A DNA stretch of 64,000 nt from Pseudomonadota bacterium (GCA_018240695.1 JAFEFH010000001.1:1-64000), one strand, 5' to 3'. Shown: positions 35,683-45,353, numbered from the stretch's first letter. A program made the numbers and translations. Notes: generated from the letters alone by a model not told the origin.

Positions 35683-35990
35683 TGACGTATAGGAACGCCA
35701 AGTTGCGCGATCATCTGCGCAGGACCAGAGCCGGTATGATGTGCGGGTTGCCGCTGATGTTCGTTGCTGGCGCGGCGTCTGCGCAGACGTTGACCAACGG
35801 TATCAACAACATCATCTCATTGCTCAGCGGCAACTTCGTGCTGGCGGTGGCGACTCTCGCCATCATGATCGTGGGCTTCCTGTGGATGTCTGGGCGCCTC
35901 GAGATCATGCGGGCGCTAACCATCGTGATCGGCATCGGGGTTGTCGGTGCAGCCGCATCCATAGCCACGTCGTTGGTGGGCTCGTCGTGA
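35679..35990 (+). CDS. virB2: VirB2/TrbC-like pilin
   Basis: The protein is 103 aa. It has a long signal sequence ending in AASA (about residue 35) and then two hydrophobic helices (FVLAVATLAIMIVGFLWM and the MRALTIVIGIGVVGAAASIATSL region) with a short polar loop. This is the pilin-subunit layout of VirB2/TrbC. The protein would be cleaved and assembled into the conjugative pilus. It overlaps virB1 upstream (ATGATGA) and virB3 downstream. Confidence 0.9.
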   Translation: MMTYRNAKLRDHLRRTRAGMMCGLPLMFVAGAASAQTLTNGINNIISLLSGNFVLAVATLAIMIVGFLWMSGRLEIMRALTIVIGIGVVGAAASIATSLVGSS

Positions 35991-36361
35991 GCGAGCGCTC
36001 CGAGCGCGAGCCGGATGAGCCGCTTGAGCATGTGCTGTTTCTGGCAGTGACCCGGCCAGCCTTATTTTTGGGCATGCCCATGGAAGCAGCGGCATTCTGC
36101 CTGATCGGCGGCCAGCTTATGGCGCTGGCGATGGGCAGCATGATTTACATGCCGCTCGCAGCGGGCTCGCTCGGGCTGATTTCCTCGGCCCTGTCACGTT
36201 ACGACCCTCTGATTTTTCGGGTGCTGCTGTCGTGGGGGAACTCACGGCCGCAGAACCCCGACTTGGGACGCGCGGCGCGGCATTGGTGGGGAGGACTCAG
36301 CATGAGTCCTCTCCGTCCCCTGTGTCATTACAAGCCGTCGGAGCTCGGGCGCAATGTCTGA
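35987..36361 (+). CDS. virB3: VirB3-like inner-membrane protein
   Basis: This 124-aa protein uses a GTG start that overlaps the virB2 stop (GTGA). The pattern LFLAVTRPALFLGMPM followed by a hydrophobic pair of helices (about 35-75) and YDPLIFRVLL is typical of VirB3, a small subunit that works with VirB4. The C-terminal 30 residues are polar, and the gene overlaps virB4 by 8 bp. Confidence 0.88.
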   Translation: MSERSEREPDEPLEHVLFLAVTRPALFLGMPMEAAAFCLIGGQLMALAMGSMIYMPLAAGSLGLISSALSRYDPLIFRVLLSWGNSRPQNPDLGRAARHWWGGLSMSPLRPLCHYKPSELGRNV

Positions 36362-38786
36362 CAACTGGACCTGGCGCGAGCGCATATGTAGGAGTGAACT
36401 CGAGATTGAGCGCTTCGTGCCGTATGTGCGCCACCTCGATGAGCGCACGATCGCGCTCGAAAGTGGCGCACTCCTCCGCATGTGGCGCGTCCGCGGACTC
36501 TCGGCGGAGTCTTTGGACCAGCTGGTCATCAATCGTATGGCCATCGCGCACAACCATGCGCTGAGATCCATGGCGCACGAACGCGCTGCGCTATGGACAC
36601 ACCTCGTACGGCTGAATCAGACCGCGATGCCTGTGCGCGAGACCGCCGTTAGTGCGTTCGTTGACGAACTGCTGGGCCAGTACGAGGCAGCACTAGCCGG
36701 CGAAAGACTCTATGCCAACGCGCTCTATGTGAGCCTGGTGATCAACCCGAAGCCGCTTCGCTTGGGTGCCCTCCCGGCAATGATTACGGGCCGAGCGAAG
36801 ACGCAGGCGATCGATCCTGCCGACGTTGAGCTACTGGAGGACCTTAGCACCCGGCTTGAAGCGCTGTTGCGACCCTATGGGGTGAAGGTACTCGAAGTCG
36901 TGGAACGGAATGAGGCGCTCTTCAGCGAGCCAGCCGCGGCTCTGCGGTCGATTCTCGCTGGAGTCGAGGAACCCGTGGCACTCGTCGAAGGTGATCTGGG
37001 GCGGTCGCTGATGACGTTTCGCCCGATCTTCGGTCGCGAAGCAATCGAGATCCGCGAAGCGAATGCACGACGGTTCGTGGGCATGGTGAGCGTTGGCGAG
37101 TATCCCGCGCGTACGCGCCTTGGCATGCTCGATCGGCTGGCATCGGCTCCCTTCCAACTGGTGCTGACGCAAAGCTTTCGCTTCCTGCCGCGGGCCGTTT
37201 CGCGAGAGTTATTCGGTCGCCGGCAGAACCAAATGGCGAGCGCCGGCGATCGCGCGATCACGCAGGCGGGGTTGCTGTCGGAGGCAGCAGACGAGCTGGA
37301 GAGTGGCACTTTCTGCGTCGGTCAGCACCATTTGACGTTAGCCGTCGTCGAGGATGAGCCGAAGCGGCTCCCGATGACTGTCGCAATGGCCCGCCGGCTG
37401 CTGTCGGATGCCGGCATCGTGGCGGCGCGAGAGGATTTGTCGCTTATCCAGAGCTGGTTCGCCCAGCTGCCGGGCAACTTCAAGCACCGCGTGCGGCGGG
37501 CGGAAGGCATAACGAGCCAGAACTTTGCGTCGCTGTCGCCGCATCACAGTTTCCCCAGTGGCCGCGAAAGTGGCGTCCATTGGGGCGCGCCGATTGCTTA
37601 TTTTCGGACGAGTGCGGCCTCGCGGTACGCCTTTAATTTTCACGTTCGCGACGTCGGGCATACGCTGATCCTGGGCGCGACTGGCGCTGGCAAGTCGGTA
37701 CTACTGAACTTCTCATTGTCTGGTGCACTGCGGCTCGGTGCGTCCGTGGTGTTGTTCGACAAGGACCGCGGCGCCGAAGTCTTCGTGGGCGTTAACGGCG
37801 GCAAATATTTGTCGCTGCGCCTTGGACGGCCGACCGGTGCCGCGCCCTTTAAGGCGATGGAGACTTATACAGACCGCTACCGCTCGTTCCTGGCAACCTT
37901 GGTACAGCGCTTGGTGCAAGAACCGACCGCGCCCCTGTTGGCGGCCGACAAGGTGGGTATCGAACAGGCGATCCGGTCAGTCGAACGACTGCCGCGTACG
38001 GCACGTGGCCTCGAGACCGTCGCCGCCAATCTGAGCAGTGTCGGCGAGAGCTCGATCAGTCGTCGGTTGCAGCGGTGGTGCCACGGTGGCGAACTCGGCT
38101 GGGTGCTTGATTGCGAGGACGACGTTCTGCCCTTCGAATTCGGCAGTGATGCGTCACTGGTCGGGTTCGATCTTAGTCAGATCCTGCGCGCAGACGAGGC
38201 ACGCGAGCCGCTATTGATGTACTTCTTCGAGCGCCTGGACGCGATGGTCGACGGTCGCCGTCTGGTCTGGGCGGTCGAAGAATTTCACGCCGCCTTGAAC
38301 GATCCGCTGGTCCGCCGCCAGGTCGACGATGCGTTGCGCGTTTGGCGCCGCCGCAATGGAATGGCGATTCTGGTCAGCCAGAATCCGGGCGACGCCATCC
38401 GCTCACAGATCGGCGAGACGTTGGTTCAGCAGACACCGACCAAGATCTATCTCCCCAATCCTTCCGCCCGGAAGGAAGACTATGTCGGCAAGCTCAATTG
38501 TCTGGAGCGCGAATACGAGCTGATCCAAGGACTCGGCATCACGAGTCGCAAGTTTCTGGTGTGCCAACGCGACCCCGATGCTGCCGCCGACGACATGGGC
38601 GCGGCGCTGACAGGGGGGCTGGCGGCGTCGGTGCTGTGTGATCTTGACCTGGGCGCCCATGGGAAATTCCTGCGGGCTTTGTCGCCGCAGGCCGAACGTG
38701 GCGACTTTGTTCGGTGGGATCGGGTACGTGCCGAAGGCGGAGACGGTGGCGCGTTGTGGCGACGTTTTTGTGGTGAACCGACCTAG
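36354..38786 (+). CDS. virB4: VirB4 ATPase of the type IV secretion system
   Basis: This 810-aa protein is the usual VirB4 length. It has an N-terminal CagE/TrbE domain, Walker A GATGAGKS near residue 443, a Walker B region VWAVEEFHAAL near 645 and the RRRNGMAILVSQNP motif that follows. VirB4 powers pilus assembly and substrate transfer at the inner membrane. It is embedded in the virB operon and shows no damage. Confidence 0.95.
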   Translation: MSDNWTWRERICRSELEIERFVPYVRHLDERTIALESGALLRMWRVRGLSAESLDQLVINRMAIAHNHALRSMAHERAALWTHLVRLNQTAMPVRETAVSAFVDELLGQYEAALAGERLYANALYVSLVINPKPLRLGALPAMITGRAKTQAIDPADVELLEDLSTRLEALLRPYGVKVLEVVERNEALFSEPAAALRSILAGVEEPVALVEGDLGRSLMTFRPIFGREAIEIREANARRFVGMVSVGEYPARTRLGMLDRLASAPFQLVLTQSFRFLPRAVSRELFGRRQNQMASAGDRAITQAGLLSEAADELESGTFCVGQHHLTLAVVEDEPKRLPMTVAMARRLLSDAGIVAAREDLSLIQSWFAQLPGNFKHRVRRAEGITSQNFASLSPHHSFPSGRESGVHWGAPIAYFRTSAASRYAFNFHVRDVGHTLILGATGAGKSVLLNFSLSGALRLGASVVLFDKDRGAEVFVGVNGGKYLSLRLGRPTGAAPFKAMETYTDRYRSFLATLVQRLVQEPTAPLLAADKVGIEQAIRSVERLPRTARGLETVAANLSSVGESSISRRLQRWCHGGELGWVLDCEDDVLPFEFGSDASLVGFDLSQILRADEAREPLLMYFFERLDAMVDGRRLVWAVEEFHAALNDPLVRRQVDDALRVWRRRNGMAILVSQNPGDAIRSQIGETLVQQTPTKIYLPNPSARKEDYVGKLNCLEREYELIQGLGITSRKFLVCQRDPDAAADDMGAALTGGLAASVLCDLDLGAHGKFLRALSPQAERGDFVRWDRVRAEGGDGGALWRRFCGEPT

Positions 38787-38796
38787 GGAGGCTTCG

Positions 38797-39519
38797 ATGA
38801 GGAAGGCGCTCTGTACAGTGGTTCTTGTAGGGATGCTTGGCGTCGTTAGTGGTGCTCCGGCGAGGGCGCAAGTGCCTGTGATCGACACGACGGCCGTCGC
38901 GCAGTTGATTCAACAAGTATCGCAGAGCCTCCAGCAACTGCAGGCGGCGCAGTCTGAGTTACAGCAAGTGCAGACACTGGTGACGGGCGTCACGGGCGGG
39001 CGCGGCATGGATCAGATTGCCGGCACGCTCTTTCAGCCGACTGTACGCACGGCAATCCCTGACACCACGGCCAATCTGTTGGGGACGGTCGGAAGTGCAA
39101 TCAACACTTTTGGTTCACTTTCCAGCGCCGCGCAAACCATCCGGAGCAACGGTCAGATCACGACCTATCCAGGGAATAGTTGGTTCGCCGCGGAGTTGTC
39201 GCGGACCGGCGATCGCCGGGCGGTCGAAATGGCGGCTGCATTGCAGATCTACAATACCTCGGTCACTCGGCGCGCCAACCTCGACCTGCTTCGCCAGCAA
39301 CTCGCAAACACGACGGACCAGGCCACGGCTCTGCAGTTGGGAGCTCGTATCCAAACCGAGATGGCGCAAGGCATCAATGACTTGCAAGCGTCCAATGCCT
39401 TGCTGATCCAGCAGACGGCGAACGCCGCCACGGACGCACAGCGCCAACACGAGACCGGTGCCACGCAGCTCAACGATTTCATCACCCGCATGCGGAACGG
39501 CAAGGGTTGGTGGCAGTAG
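38797..39519 (+). CDS. virB5: VirB5-like pilus-tip protein
   Basis: The protein is 240 aa with a clear signal peptide (about residues 1-24, ending PARAQ). The mature chain is alpha-helical and Gln-rich (AQLIQQVSQSLQQLQAAQSEL), as in VirB5/TrbJ minor pilins. It sits between virB4 and virB6. The ATG at 38797 has GGGAGG upstream; an in-frame extension into virB4 is shadow sequence. Confidence 0.88.
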   Translation: MRKALCTVVLVGMLGVVSGAPARAQVPVIDTTAVAQLIQQVSQSLQQLQAAQSELQQVQTLVTGVTGGRGMDQIAGTLFQPTVRTAIPDTTANLLGTVGSAINTFGSLSSAAQTIRSNGQITTYPGNSWFAAELSRTGDRRAVEMAAALQIYNTSVTRRANLDLLRQQLANTTDQATALQLGARIQTEMAQGINDLQASNALLIQQTANAATDAQRQHETGATQLNDFITRMRNGKGWWQ

Positions 39520-39531
39520 GGAGGGCGAACG

Positions 39532-40533
39532 GTGTACGCACTACTGTTTACAGCCTATATCAACCAGTTCGACGCGGGTATCGCTGGCGTGGGCACGCTG
39601 GCAGGATCGCTCGCGGATCCGTTCGTGGCGATGGCGACGCTTTATGTGATGGCCTGGGGCTACCTGATCATGACAGGGCGCGTCCAGGATCTTCTGAGCG
39701 ATACGATCGCGCGGGTGGTGCGCGTCGTGATCATCGGCGCGCTGGTGACCAATGTCGGAACCTATAACACCTACGTCGGGAACTTCTTTCTCAATGCTGT
39801 GCCCTGCTGGGTCATGACGGCGGTTGGCAACCTGGGCAATGCGGCCTGCGGCGGCACTGGCGTGGAAGCCGCGGGACCGGTGTTGGCGGGTTCCGCCGAC
39901 CAATTGTGGACCTTGGGCTGGCAGGCCGTGGCGACCGCATTCAATGGCGCCAGCATCTGGACCCCATCGACGTGGCTTGGGATTGCCGTTGGCTTCATCG
40001 GCGCGCTGTTTACGAGCGTCGCGTCTCTGTTCGTCTTCTTCCAAGTGGCACTGATCATAAGTGTCCTCAAGCTCGTGATTTTGCTCGGGCCGATATTCAT
40101 TGCCCTCGGGCTTTTTGAGCGAACAAGCACTTTCTTCATGAGCTGGGTCGGCCGGGTGGCGCACAGCCTCGTGGAACTGTTGCTGGTGGCGTTGGCTAGC
40201 CAAGTGCTGATTAGCATCGTCAATAACGCCGCAACGATCCCGGCCACCAGCAATCCTTGGACGCAATCCCTGGCGAACCTCATTGGCGTCCTGGTGTCGA
40301 TGGCGTTGTTCCTGATCGTGCCGTCGCTCGCCGCTGCGCTTACTGGCAGTGGGGGCTCACTCACGTTGGCAATGGTGATGGGAGGCAGCCGTGCCCTGGG
40401 TGCCGGAAGATTTGCTGCGGCCAGTGTTGGTGTCGCGCGCGGCGCCGCTGGTTGGGGAGCCAGCCGTGTCGCAAGAGGCGTCGGTTACGGCGCCGGTGCG
40501 GCGCACGCCGGCCTCGGAAGACTGCGGAGGTAA
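39532..40533 (+). CDS. virB6: VirB6/TrbL-like polytopic membrane protein
   Basis: The protein is 333 aa with a GTG start. At least five hydrophobic segments occur in residues 25-270, with a Trp-rich periplasmic loop (SADQLWTLGWQAVATAF). The C-terminal 60 residues are Gly/Ala/Arg-rich. This is the VirB6/TrbL layout, a channel component of the inner-membrane complex. GGGAGGGC lies upstream of the start. Confidence 0.9.
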   Translation: MYALLFTAYINQFDAGIAGVGTLAGSLADPFVAMATLYVMAWGYLIMTGRVQDLLSDTIARVVRVVIIGALVTNVGTYNTYVGNFFLNAVPCWVMTAVGNLGNAACGGTGVEAAGPVLAGSADQLWTLGWQAVATAFNGASIWTPSTWLGIAVGFIGALFTSVASLFVFFQVALIISVLKLVILLGPIFIALGLFERTSTFFMSWVGRVAHSLVELLLVALASQVLISIVNNAATIPATSNPWTQSLANLIGVLVSMALFLIVPSLAAALTGSGGSLTLAMVMGGSRALGAGRFAAASVGVARGAAGWGASRVARGVGYGAGAAHAGLGRLRR

Positions 40534-40535
40534 CT

Positions 40536-40931
40536 ATGTCCAAGAGCAAGCCGCTGCTCATCGGCCTGGCGCTCGCCCTAGTGGCAGGGTGCGCCACTGG
40601 CGTTAAGCGGCCGCTGCCGGGGTGTTCAGACACCGCCCAGCGTCGGCCCCTCAATCCCAGTCATTGGCCGGCAAAACCTTCGGCAGTCACGCCGCTGAGG
40701 CCTGCTCGAGACAATGCACCCTCCGCTCTTACCGTTGGGCCTGCAGGTCAAACTCCTGCCGGGCCAACGGCGGGCGGACGAGACCATCCCGGCGAGGTTG
40801 CGCCCCCGCCGGCAGCCACTCCCGCTGCGCCGGAACCATCGACACCAAAGCCGCCGTGGTGGCGCAGGCTGTTGGGCTCGGCTGACTTGGCTACTCCGAC
40901 CTGGGAGTGCGAGGTGCACCGTCATGAGTGA
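40536..40931 (+). CDS. virB7: VirB7-like lipoprotein
   Basis: The protein is 131 aa. A short signal sequence ends in the lipobox LVAGC (Cys about residue 20). The rest is Pro/Ala-rich with a WWRRLLGS motif near the C-terminus. VirB7 lipoproteins anchor VirB9 in the outer membrane; this one is longer than the classical 50-aa form because of the Pro-rich linker. It overlaps virB8 by 8 bp. The assignment rests on the lipobox and position. Confidence 0.75.
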   Translation: MSKSKPLLIGLALALVAGCATGVKRPLPGCSDTAQRRPLNPSHWPAKPSAVTPLRPARDNAPSALTVGPAGQTPAGPTAGGRDHPGEVAPPPAATPAAPEPSTPKPPWWRRLLGSADLATPTWECEVHRHE

Positions 40932-41610
40932 CCGGGTGAAACTCGCACAATACTTCCAGGAGGCAAAATCGTTCGACGATGATCGGGTGGCGCGCTTGAC
41001 GACATCGGAGCGGCGCGCGTGGCGCGTCGCCATAGGCGGCATCGGGTGTATTGTGGCGCTGTGTTGTGCCCTGGCCGCACTTGCACCTCTCAAAACCGTC
41101 GCACGTCCTGTGGTGATCGAAGTCGATCGGTCAACCGGCGAGGTCGACGTCGTGACCACGATCAACGGCGTCAAGTTTGTACCCGCCTCGGAGCTCGAGC
41201 AAAAATATTGGCTGTGGCAGTACGTGACAGCACGCGAAAGCTACGTCTGGCAGGATCGTGCAGCGTATTTCGAGCGGGTGACGTTGATGAGCGAGGCGGG
41301 CGAACAGAACCGCTACGCCAAAGCGGTTGGGGCGGACAATCCCAAATCACCGCAACGAGTGCTCGGCCACAACTCGATTATTGAGGTCAAGGTCAGGTCG
41401 ATCGCGCTCGGTCGCGATGGTGCATCCGCCTCGGTGCGCTTCACGCGTACAACGCGTGATCTTGGCGGTGGCGTTAGCGACCAGGCTCAATCATTCATCG
41501 CGACGATCACCTACTCATTTGTCGAGGCCACAATGTCCGAAGGAGATCGGCTGATCAACCCACGCGGTTTCACCGTTCGGCTTTATCGCCTGGACGAAGA
41601 GATGAAGTAG
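40924..41610 (+). CDS. virB8: VirB8-like assembly protein
   Basis: The protein is 228 aa. It has a cytoplasmic N-terminus, one transmembrane helix (about residues 38-60: VAIGGIGCIVALCCALAALAP), then a periplasmic NTF2-like domain with the VirB8 pattern KYWLWQYVTARESY and a C-terminal RLYRLDEE. VirB8 nucleates the inner-membrane part of the secretion channel. It overlaps virB7. Confidence 0.93.
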   Translation: MSDRVKLAQYFQEAKSFDDDRVARLTTSERRAWRVAIGGIGCIVALCCALAALAPLKTVARPVVIEVDRSTGEVDVVTTINGVKFVPASELEQKYWLWQYVTARESYVWQDRAAYFERVTLMSEAGEQNRYAKAVGADNPKSPQRVLGHNSIIEVKVRSIALGRDGASASVRFTRTTRDLGGGVSDQAQSFIATITYSFVEATMSEGDRLINPRGFTVRLYRLDEEMK

Positions 41611-41627
41611 AACGACAGGGGAATTGA

Positions 41628-42485
41628 ATGGAAACCACGACGCGACAATGCTGTGCAGGTATGTTGTTGGCCTTGGGACTCATGGCAGGCGCAGCCGAGG
41701 GCGTTGCCGACGAGGTGCCGCGGGTTGGACCGGCCGACCCTGCGGTGAGAACTGCCGCCTACAATGAATGGCAGGTCTACGAACTGCGCGGCGCCTATCG
41801 CGCCGCCATGGCCGTGGAGTTTGGGGTTGGTGAGATCATCGAGAATGTCGGCATCGGCGATTCGGCTGCCTGGGACTTTTCGCACTATCAGAATTTGTTG
41901 TTCCTCAAACCACGCCAGAAAGCAGCGCCGACAAATGCGATCGTGCAGACCACGACCAAGGACGGACGGTTACGGCTGTACAATTTCAAACTATCGGCAA
42001 CCGACTCTCCTGCCGCTGAAATGGTCAAAGTGAAGTTTGTCTATCCAGGCGACGTGGCCGATGACCGTAGGGTGGCGGAGCGCAAACGCCTTGAGAATGA
42101 AGCGGCCGAAAGAGCTGCGGCGGAGAGCCAGAGCGCCATCTACAGCGGCCCGCGCAATTGGGCGTACACGGTCACCGGCGCGACGCCCTTCGTGCCAAAC
42201 GAGACCTGGGACAATGGCCGCGCGACTGCGTTCCGGTTTCCCGGCCAAACCGATCTGCCGGCGATCTACGCCGTGGATAGCGACGGCAGCGAGCGGCTGG
42301 CGCCGTCGCACACGCAGGACAATCTCGTGGTCGTTCACGAAGTAGCCGCCAAGTGGCGCGTGCGGAGCGGTGCCGAGGTGATCTGCATCTACAACGAAGA
42401 CTTCCGGCCCGGATGGGGACCAGAACGGGGCAACGGTAGCGGCAGCGAGAGCTGGTGGCGCAAGATCCTCGGATCGAACGAGTAG
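41628..42485 (+). CDS. virB9: VirB9-like outer-membrane complex protein
   Basis: This 285-aa protein has an N-terminal signal peptide (LLALGLMAGAAEG). The typical VirB9 pattern follows: WEVY-like YNEWQVYEL, VGEIIENVGIGDSAAWDF, KPRQKAAPTNAIVQT, and a C-terminal CagX domain with RVRSGAEVICIYN. VirB9 forms the outer-membrane core complex with VirB7 and VirB10. The start follows AGGGGAAT, 17 bp after virB8. Confidence 0.93.
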   Translation: METTTRQCCAGMLLALGLMAGAAEGVADEVPRVGPADPAVRTAAYNEWQVYELRGAYRAAMAVEFGVGEIIENVGIGDSAAWDFSHYQNLLFLKPRQKAAPTNAIVQTTTKDGRLRLYNFKLSATDSPAAEMVKVKFVYPGDVADDRRVAERKRLENEAAERAAAESQSAIYSGPRNWAYTVTGATPFVPNETWDNGRATAFRFPGQTDLPAIYAVDSDGSERLAPSHTQDNLVVVHEVAAKWRVRSGAEVICIYNEDFRPGWGPERGNGSGSESWWRKILGSNE

Positions 42486-42497
42486 AAGGCAAGCCCA

Positions 42498-42578
42498 ATG
42501 TGGAAATGGGCGGATCTGGAAACGAATGACCAGGACACGCAAAAAAGATGCGAAGCCTTACAGGTCAGGCTGAAGTGA
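42498..42578 (+). other. Very short open frame between virB9 and virB10
   Basis: A 26-codon frame (MWKWADLETNDQ...) lies in the 232-bp gap between virB9 and virB10. Other virB genes here are nearly contiguous, so the gap is odd. I see no clear ribosome-binding site and cannot say if it is translated. Confidence 0.2.
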
Positions 42579-42717
42579 TCGGCATGGCGATCTGCAGAAC
42601 GCATACCGGCAGCGGGGCATCCTGTCGGGGCCGGCACTCGAAATATAGCCAGTAGATGCGGCTCGAAGGACTCGGAGATCAGGAGCGAGAATATCCATCG
42701 TAAGCCAGGAGAATGCC

Positions 42718-43797
42718 ATGAGCGATCCGTCACCTGATGGTAGCGACGCGGGGCGGGGTGCAACGCCCCTCGATGCCGGTAAGGCAACTCTACCGTGGTA
42801 TCAGATGCGACCCGTAATCGGAGGGGGCGTGATCGCACTGGGATTAGTGATCGTATGGGGCTTCAGAATGCTGTCCCCACCTCATCCGGATGTGCAAAAA
42901 GCAGAACCGCCGCCGCCACCCGCCAAGACCAAGATCGCGGTGGCCGCCGACCCGACGCCAGTTGCGCCACCCCGGGTCGCGGCGAAGCCATTGCAGGCCG
43001 CCGATCCAAAGCCCCCGGAAGACGACACGGGGTTGCGTTCGCCGGTTATGGCCATCAAGACCCAAGGACAACCGAAGTCCGCTCAGACGCCGGCCGGGGC
43101 TGTCGGTGGGCGCCTGACAGCGCCGAACGGCACGGTAGGCGCGAGCATGATCGCCACTGACGTCGTGCAGGTGCAGGCGGTCAAATCCGGAAATGGCACG
43201 TTTCGCCTCAGCGCGGGCACTGTCATTCCTTGCATTCTCGATACTGCGATGGACACCACCCTCGCCGGCTTCATCCGCTGCCATCTCGACAAGGACATCT
43301 ACAGCGATACAGGGGCCGTCGTTGTCCTCGATGCCGGCACGGTCGTGATGGGTGAATACCAGGCTTCGCTCAAGCAGGGTCAGGAACGCATCGGAGTTGT
43401 CTGGTCACGCGCGCGTACTCCCAAAGGAATCACCATCAAGCTCGACTCGCCAGGCACTGACCCGGTAGGTCGCGCCGGCATGGATGGCGAAGTCGAGACC
43501 TTCTTCTGGACGCGCTATGGCGCTGCCGTGATGTTCAGCCTGTTGCAGGACGCCGGCGCTTTCGCTCGCGCCTACGCGACCTATCTCGCCACGAACGGCG
43601 GCAGCAATAGCAATGGCGCCGTCAACCCGAGCGTAATCGGTATCAATACTCAAAGTGCCAGCGAACAGACCGTCGGATCCACACTGCGCAATAGCGCGAA
43701 CATTGCCCCGGTGCTGAAAAAAAATCAGGGCGAGCGTGTCGATATCTTCGTTCGCAACGATTTGGAGTTCTCGCAGGTGTACGCCCTTCAGAAGTAG
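42718..43797 (+). CDS. virB10: VirB10/TrbI-like core protein
   Basis: This 359-aa protein has one transmembrane helix near residues 32-47 (VIGGGVIALGLVIVWGF) followed by a Pro/Ala/Lys-rich periplasmic linker (about 55-150). The conserved C-terminal TrbI domain has AGTVIPCILDTAMDT, GFIRCHLDKDIYSDTG and RIGVVWSRARTP. VirB10 spans both membranes and gates the channel. The gap of 232 bp from virB9 is unusual. It closes the first type IV secretion cluster; virB11 and virD4 are encoded 8 kb away. Confidence 0.94.
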   Translation: MSDPSPDGSDAGRGATPLDAGKATLPWYQMRPVIGGGVIALGLVIVWGFRMLSPPHPDVQKAEPPPPPAKTKIAVAADPTPVAPPRVAAKPLQAADPKPPEDDTGLRSPVMAIKTQGQPKSAQTPAGAVGGRLTAPNGTVGASMIATDVVQVQAVKSGNGTFRLSAGTVIPCILDTAMDTTLAGFIRCHLDKDIYSDTGAVVVLDAGTVVMGEYQASLKQGQERIGVVWSRARTPKGITIKLDSPGTDPVGRAGMDGEVETFFWTRYGAAVMFSLLQDAGAFARAYATYLATNGGSNSNGAVNPSVIGINTQSASEQTVGSTLRNSANIAPVLKKNQGERVDIFVRNDLEFSQVYALQK

Positions 43798-44121
43798 CGC
43801 ACCTTGCGGTGGAAGGGGTTCTCTCCATTGTTGCCTTTTCGCGCCGCCAGCCGTCAGCAGGAAACGGTCCGCTTCCGCCTCTGGGTCTGGGGGATTGAAG
43901 GAAGGAACTGGAGTGCGGTCATCCTCAGGCAGGGCGGGAGGTCGCATCCCGCCCAATCCGCCCTTTCTCAACGTGTCACCCATATTTACTGGGCGTTTCG
44001 GCGGCGCATGCTCGTCATCCCCGCCAAGCTACCCGCCATCTTGGTGGCGCTATGCGTCTCGACGCCGCCCGTTTGTTCCGGACGATCGACCGGACGCGGT
44101 TGACCGTTAAGGAGAAAGGCA
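43798..44121. other. 324-bp non-coding stretch after virB10
   Basis: I see no convincing gene here. Several short frames overlap in both strands but have Arg/Ser-rich shadow composition. A GGAG ribosome-binding site at its right end serves the CoiA-like remnant. Confidence 0.5.
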
Positions 44122-44301
44122 ATGAAGTTCGCCATCGTCGAAGGGAAACGTCGGGAAGCGGAGCCGGGGCTATCCGCCATTTGTGCAGGTTGCAGCAACG
44201 CAATGGTCGCAAAATGCGGAGACCTTAACTGCAGCGGTTACTCGACGATGTCGCTCCAGGAGACCATCGCTGTGAATTTTCCGCACACGGCCAAGCACTA
44301 A
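44122..44301 (+). pseudogene. N-terminal fragment of a CoiA-like nuclease
   Basis: This frame encodes 59 aa after a good ribosome-binding site (AAGGAG). The first 33 residues (MKFAIVEGKRREAEPGLS, then CAGC and MVAKCG) match the N-terminal zinc-like segment of competence protein CoiA-like nucleases found in alphaproteobacteria. After KCG, where relatives continue with a WHWAH motif, the sequence changes completely and soon stops. The nuclease core is absent, so I read it as a decayed remnant left after a deletion or frameshift. Confidence 0.6.
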
Positions 44302-44361
44302 CACTGCTGGCCCGAAGACGGATGCATCGTCTTATTTGCCGGGGCTCATGGATGGGGCTGG

Positions 44362-45231
44362 CTATTCGCTCGTCACATCATCCAAGGCTGCTTCCGCATA
44401 CTCCCAATACTTTTCGCTTAACTCGATTTTGTCGCCGTCTTTTAACTTCCACACCGTCCACGGGTCCGTTTTCGTGTCGATCAAAAACACCTCGTCCGGC
44501 AGGTCTTCACGGCCAACGCATGCTGCCTCGAAGGCGTCCGCAACGGTAACGTGGTTCGAGAGCGATATGTCGGCATCTTCGAGGATTAGAACCGTCCATG
44601 CGCCAGCCTGCTTGAACTTTTGCAGCTTCGGGCACTTGTTGGTCAACGCTCGAGTCATTTGCGTAACTCGCTGCTCCTCCAAATTTTCGGGACCAAATCT
44701 GCCCAACGTCAACACGCCGTCGAAGCGGCCAGCTAAACTCCAATGCAATTCCCGCCACAAAGTGATCTCGAACGGCAGGCCCGTTGGGGCGCCGGTGATG
44801 GACGCCTCGTGGCCGAAGGGCTCCACATTCTTCGCACGCCGTTCAGGATGCGAAGCGTGAAGCTGTCCGGCCGTAGCAATGACCCATTCACGGAGCGCGT
44901 TCCGCGCCATGTCCATGGTCATGCTCCTCCCCACGGTTGAGAAGGTGGGAAAGTACAGCTTGTAGACCCCCGGCTTCGGAAGTTGACCGGATAGCGAAGA
45001 GACGACTTCTAACGCCAACTCATAGAATTGTTTCGCTGAGCCGATCTGCTGGGCGAACGTCTGCAGCAGCGTATGCTCAACGGCAACGTGCTGATCGCCA
45101 ATGTCAAAATCCAATTCGACCGGCGGCAGGCCATTCGTAACTTCGGACCGGCGGACATTGGCGCGCACCTTGCCGGCCCGCTCTTCCAGGAGACGGATAA
45201 TAGCGTCGCAGGCTTTCCCTTCGTTGGACAT
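44362..45231 (-). CDS. Hypothetical 289-aa protein, possible PD-(D/E)xK-like fold
   Basis: The protein is soluble with mixed helix and strand and no signal peptide. Near residues 38-55 it reads VELDFDIGDQHVAVEHTLL, an acidic-strand-acidic pattern that recalls nuclease-like folds, but the usual Lys is not obvious, so the link is weak. The rest (MTRALTNKCPKLQKF, WTVLILED) suggests an alpha/beta domain. It is the only minus-strand gene between virB10 and the HTH gene and looks like cargo. I cannot assign a function. Confidence 0.65.
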   Translation of the reverse strand: MSNEGKACDAIIRLLEERAGKVRANVRRSEVTNGLPPVELDFDIGDQHVAVEHTLLQTFAQQIGSAKQFYELALEVVSSLSGQLPKPGVYKLYFPTFSTVGRSMTMDMARNALREWVIATAGQLHASHPERRAKNVEPFGHEASITGAPTGLPFEITLWRELHWSLAGRFDGVLTLGRFGPENLEEQRVTQMTRALTNKCPKLQKFKQAGAWTVLILEDADISLSNHVTVADAFEAACVGREDLPDEVFLIDTKTDPWTVWKLKDGDKIELSEKYWEYAEAALDDVTSE

Positions 45232-45353
45232 GAGACGCTCTCACTCTTGCGGCAGCGGCTGATACACCGCGCTTCCATCTCTGCCAAGTCTTTGATCACG
45301 CTGGCGGCCTCAAGCTCGGCAGCGTCAAGCGAGGGCACGCCTAGCTGAAAGGA

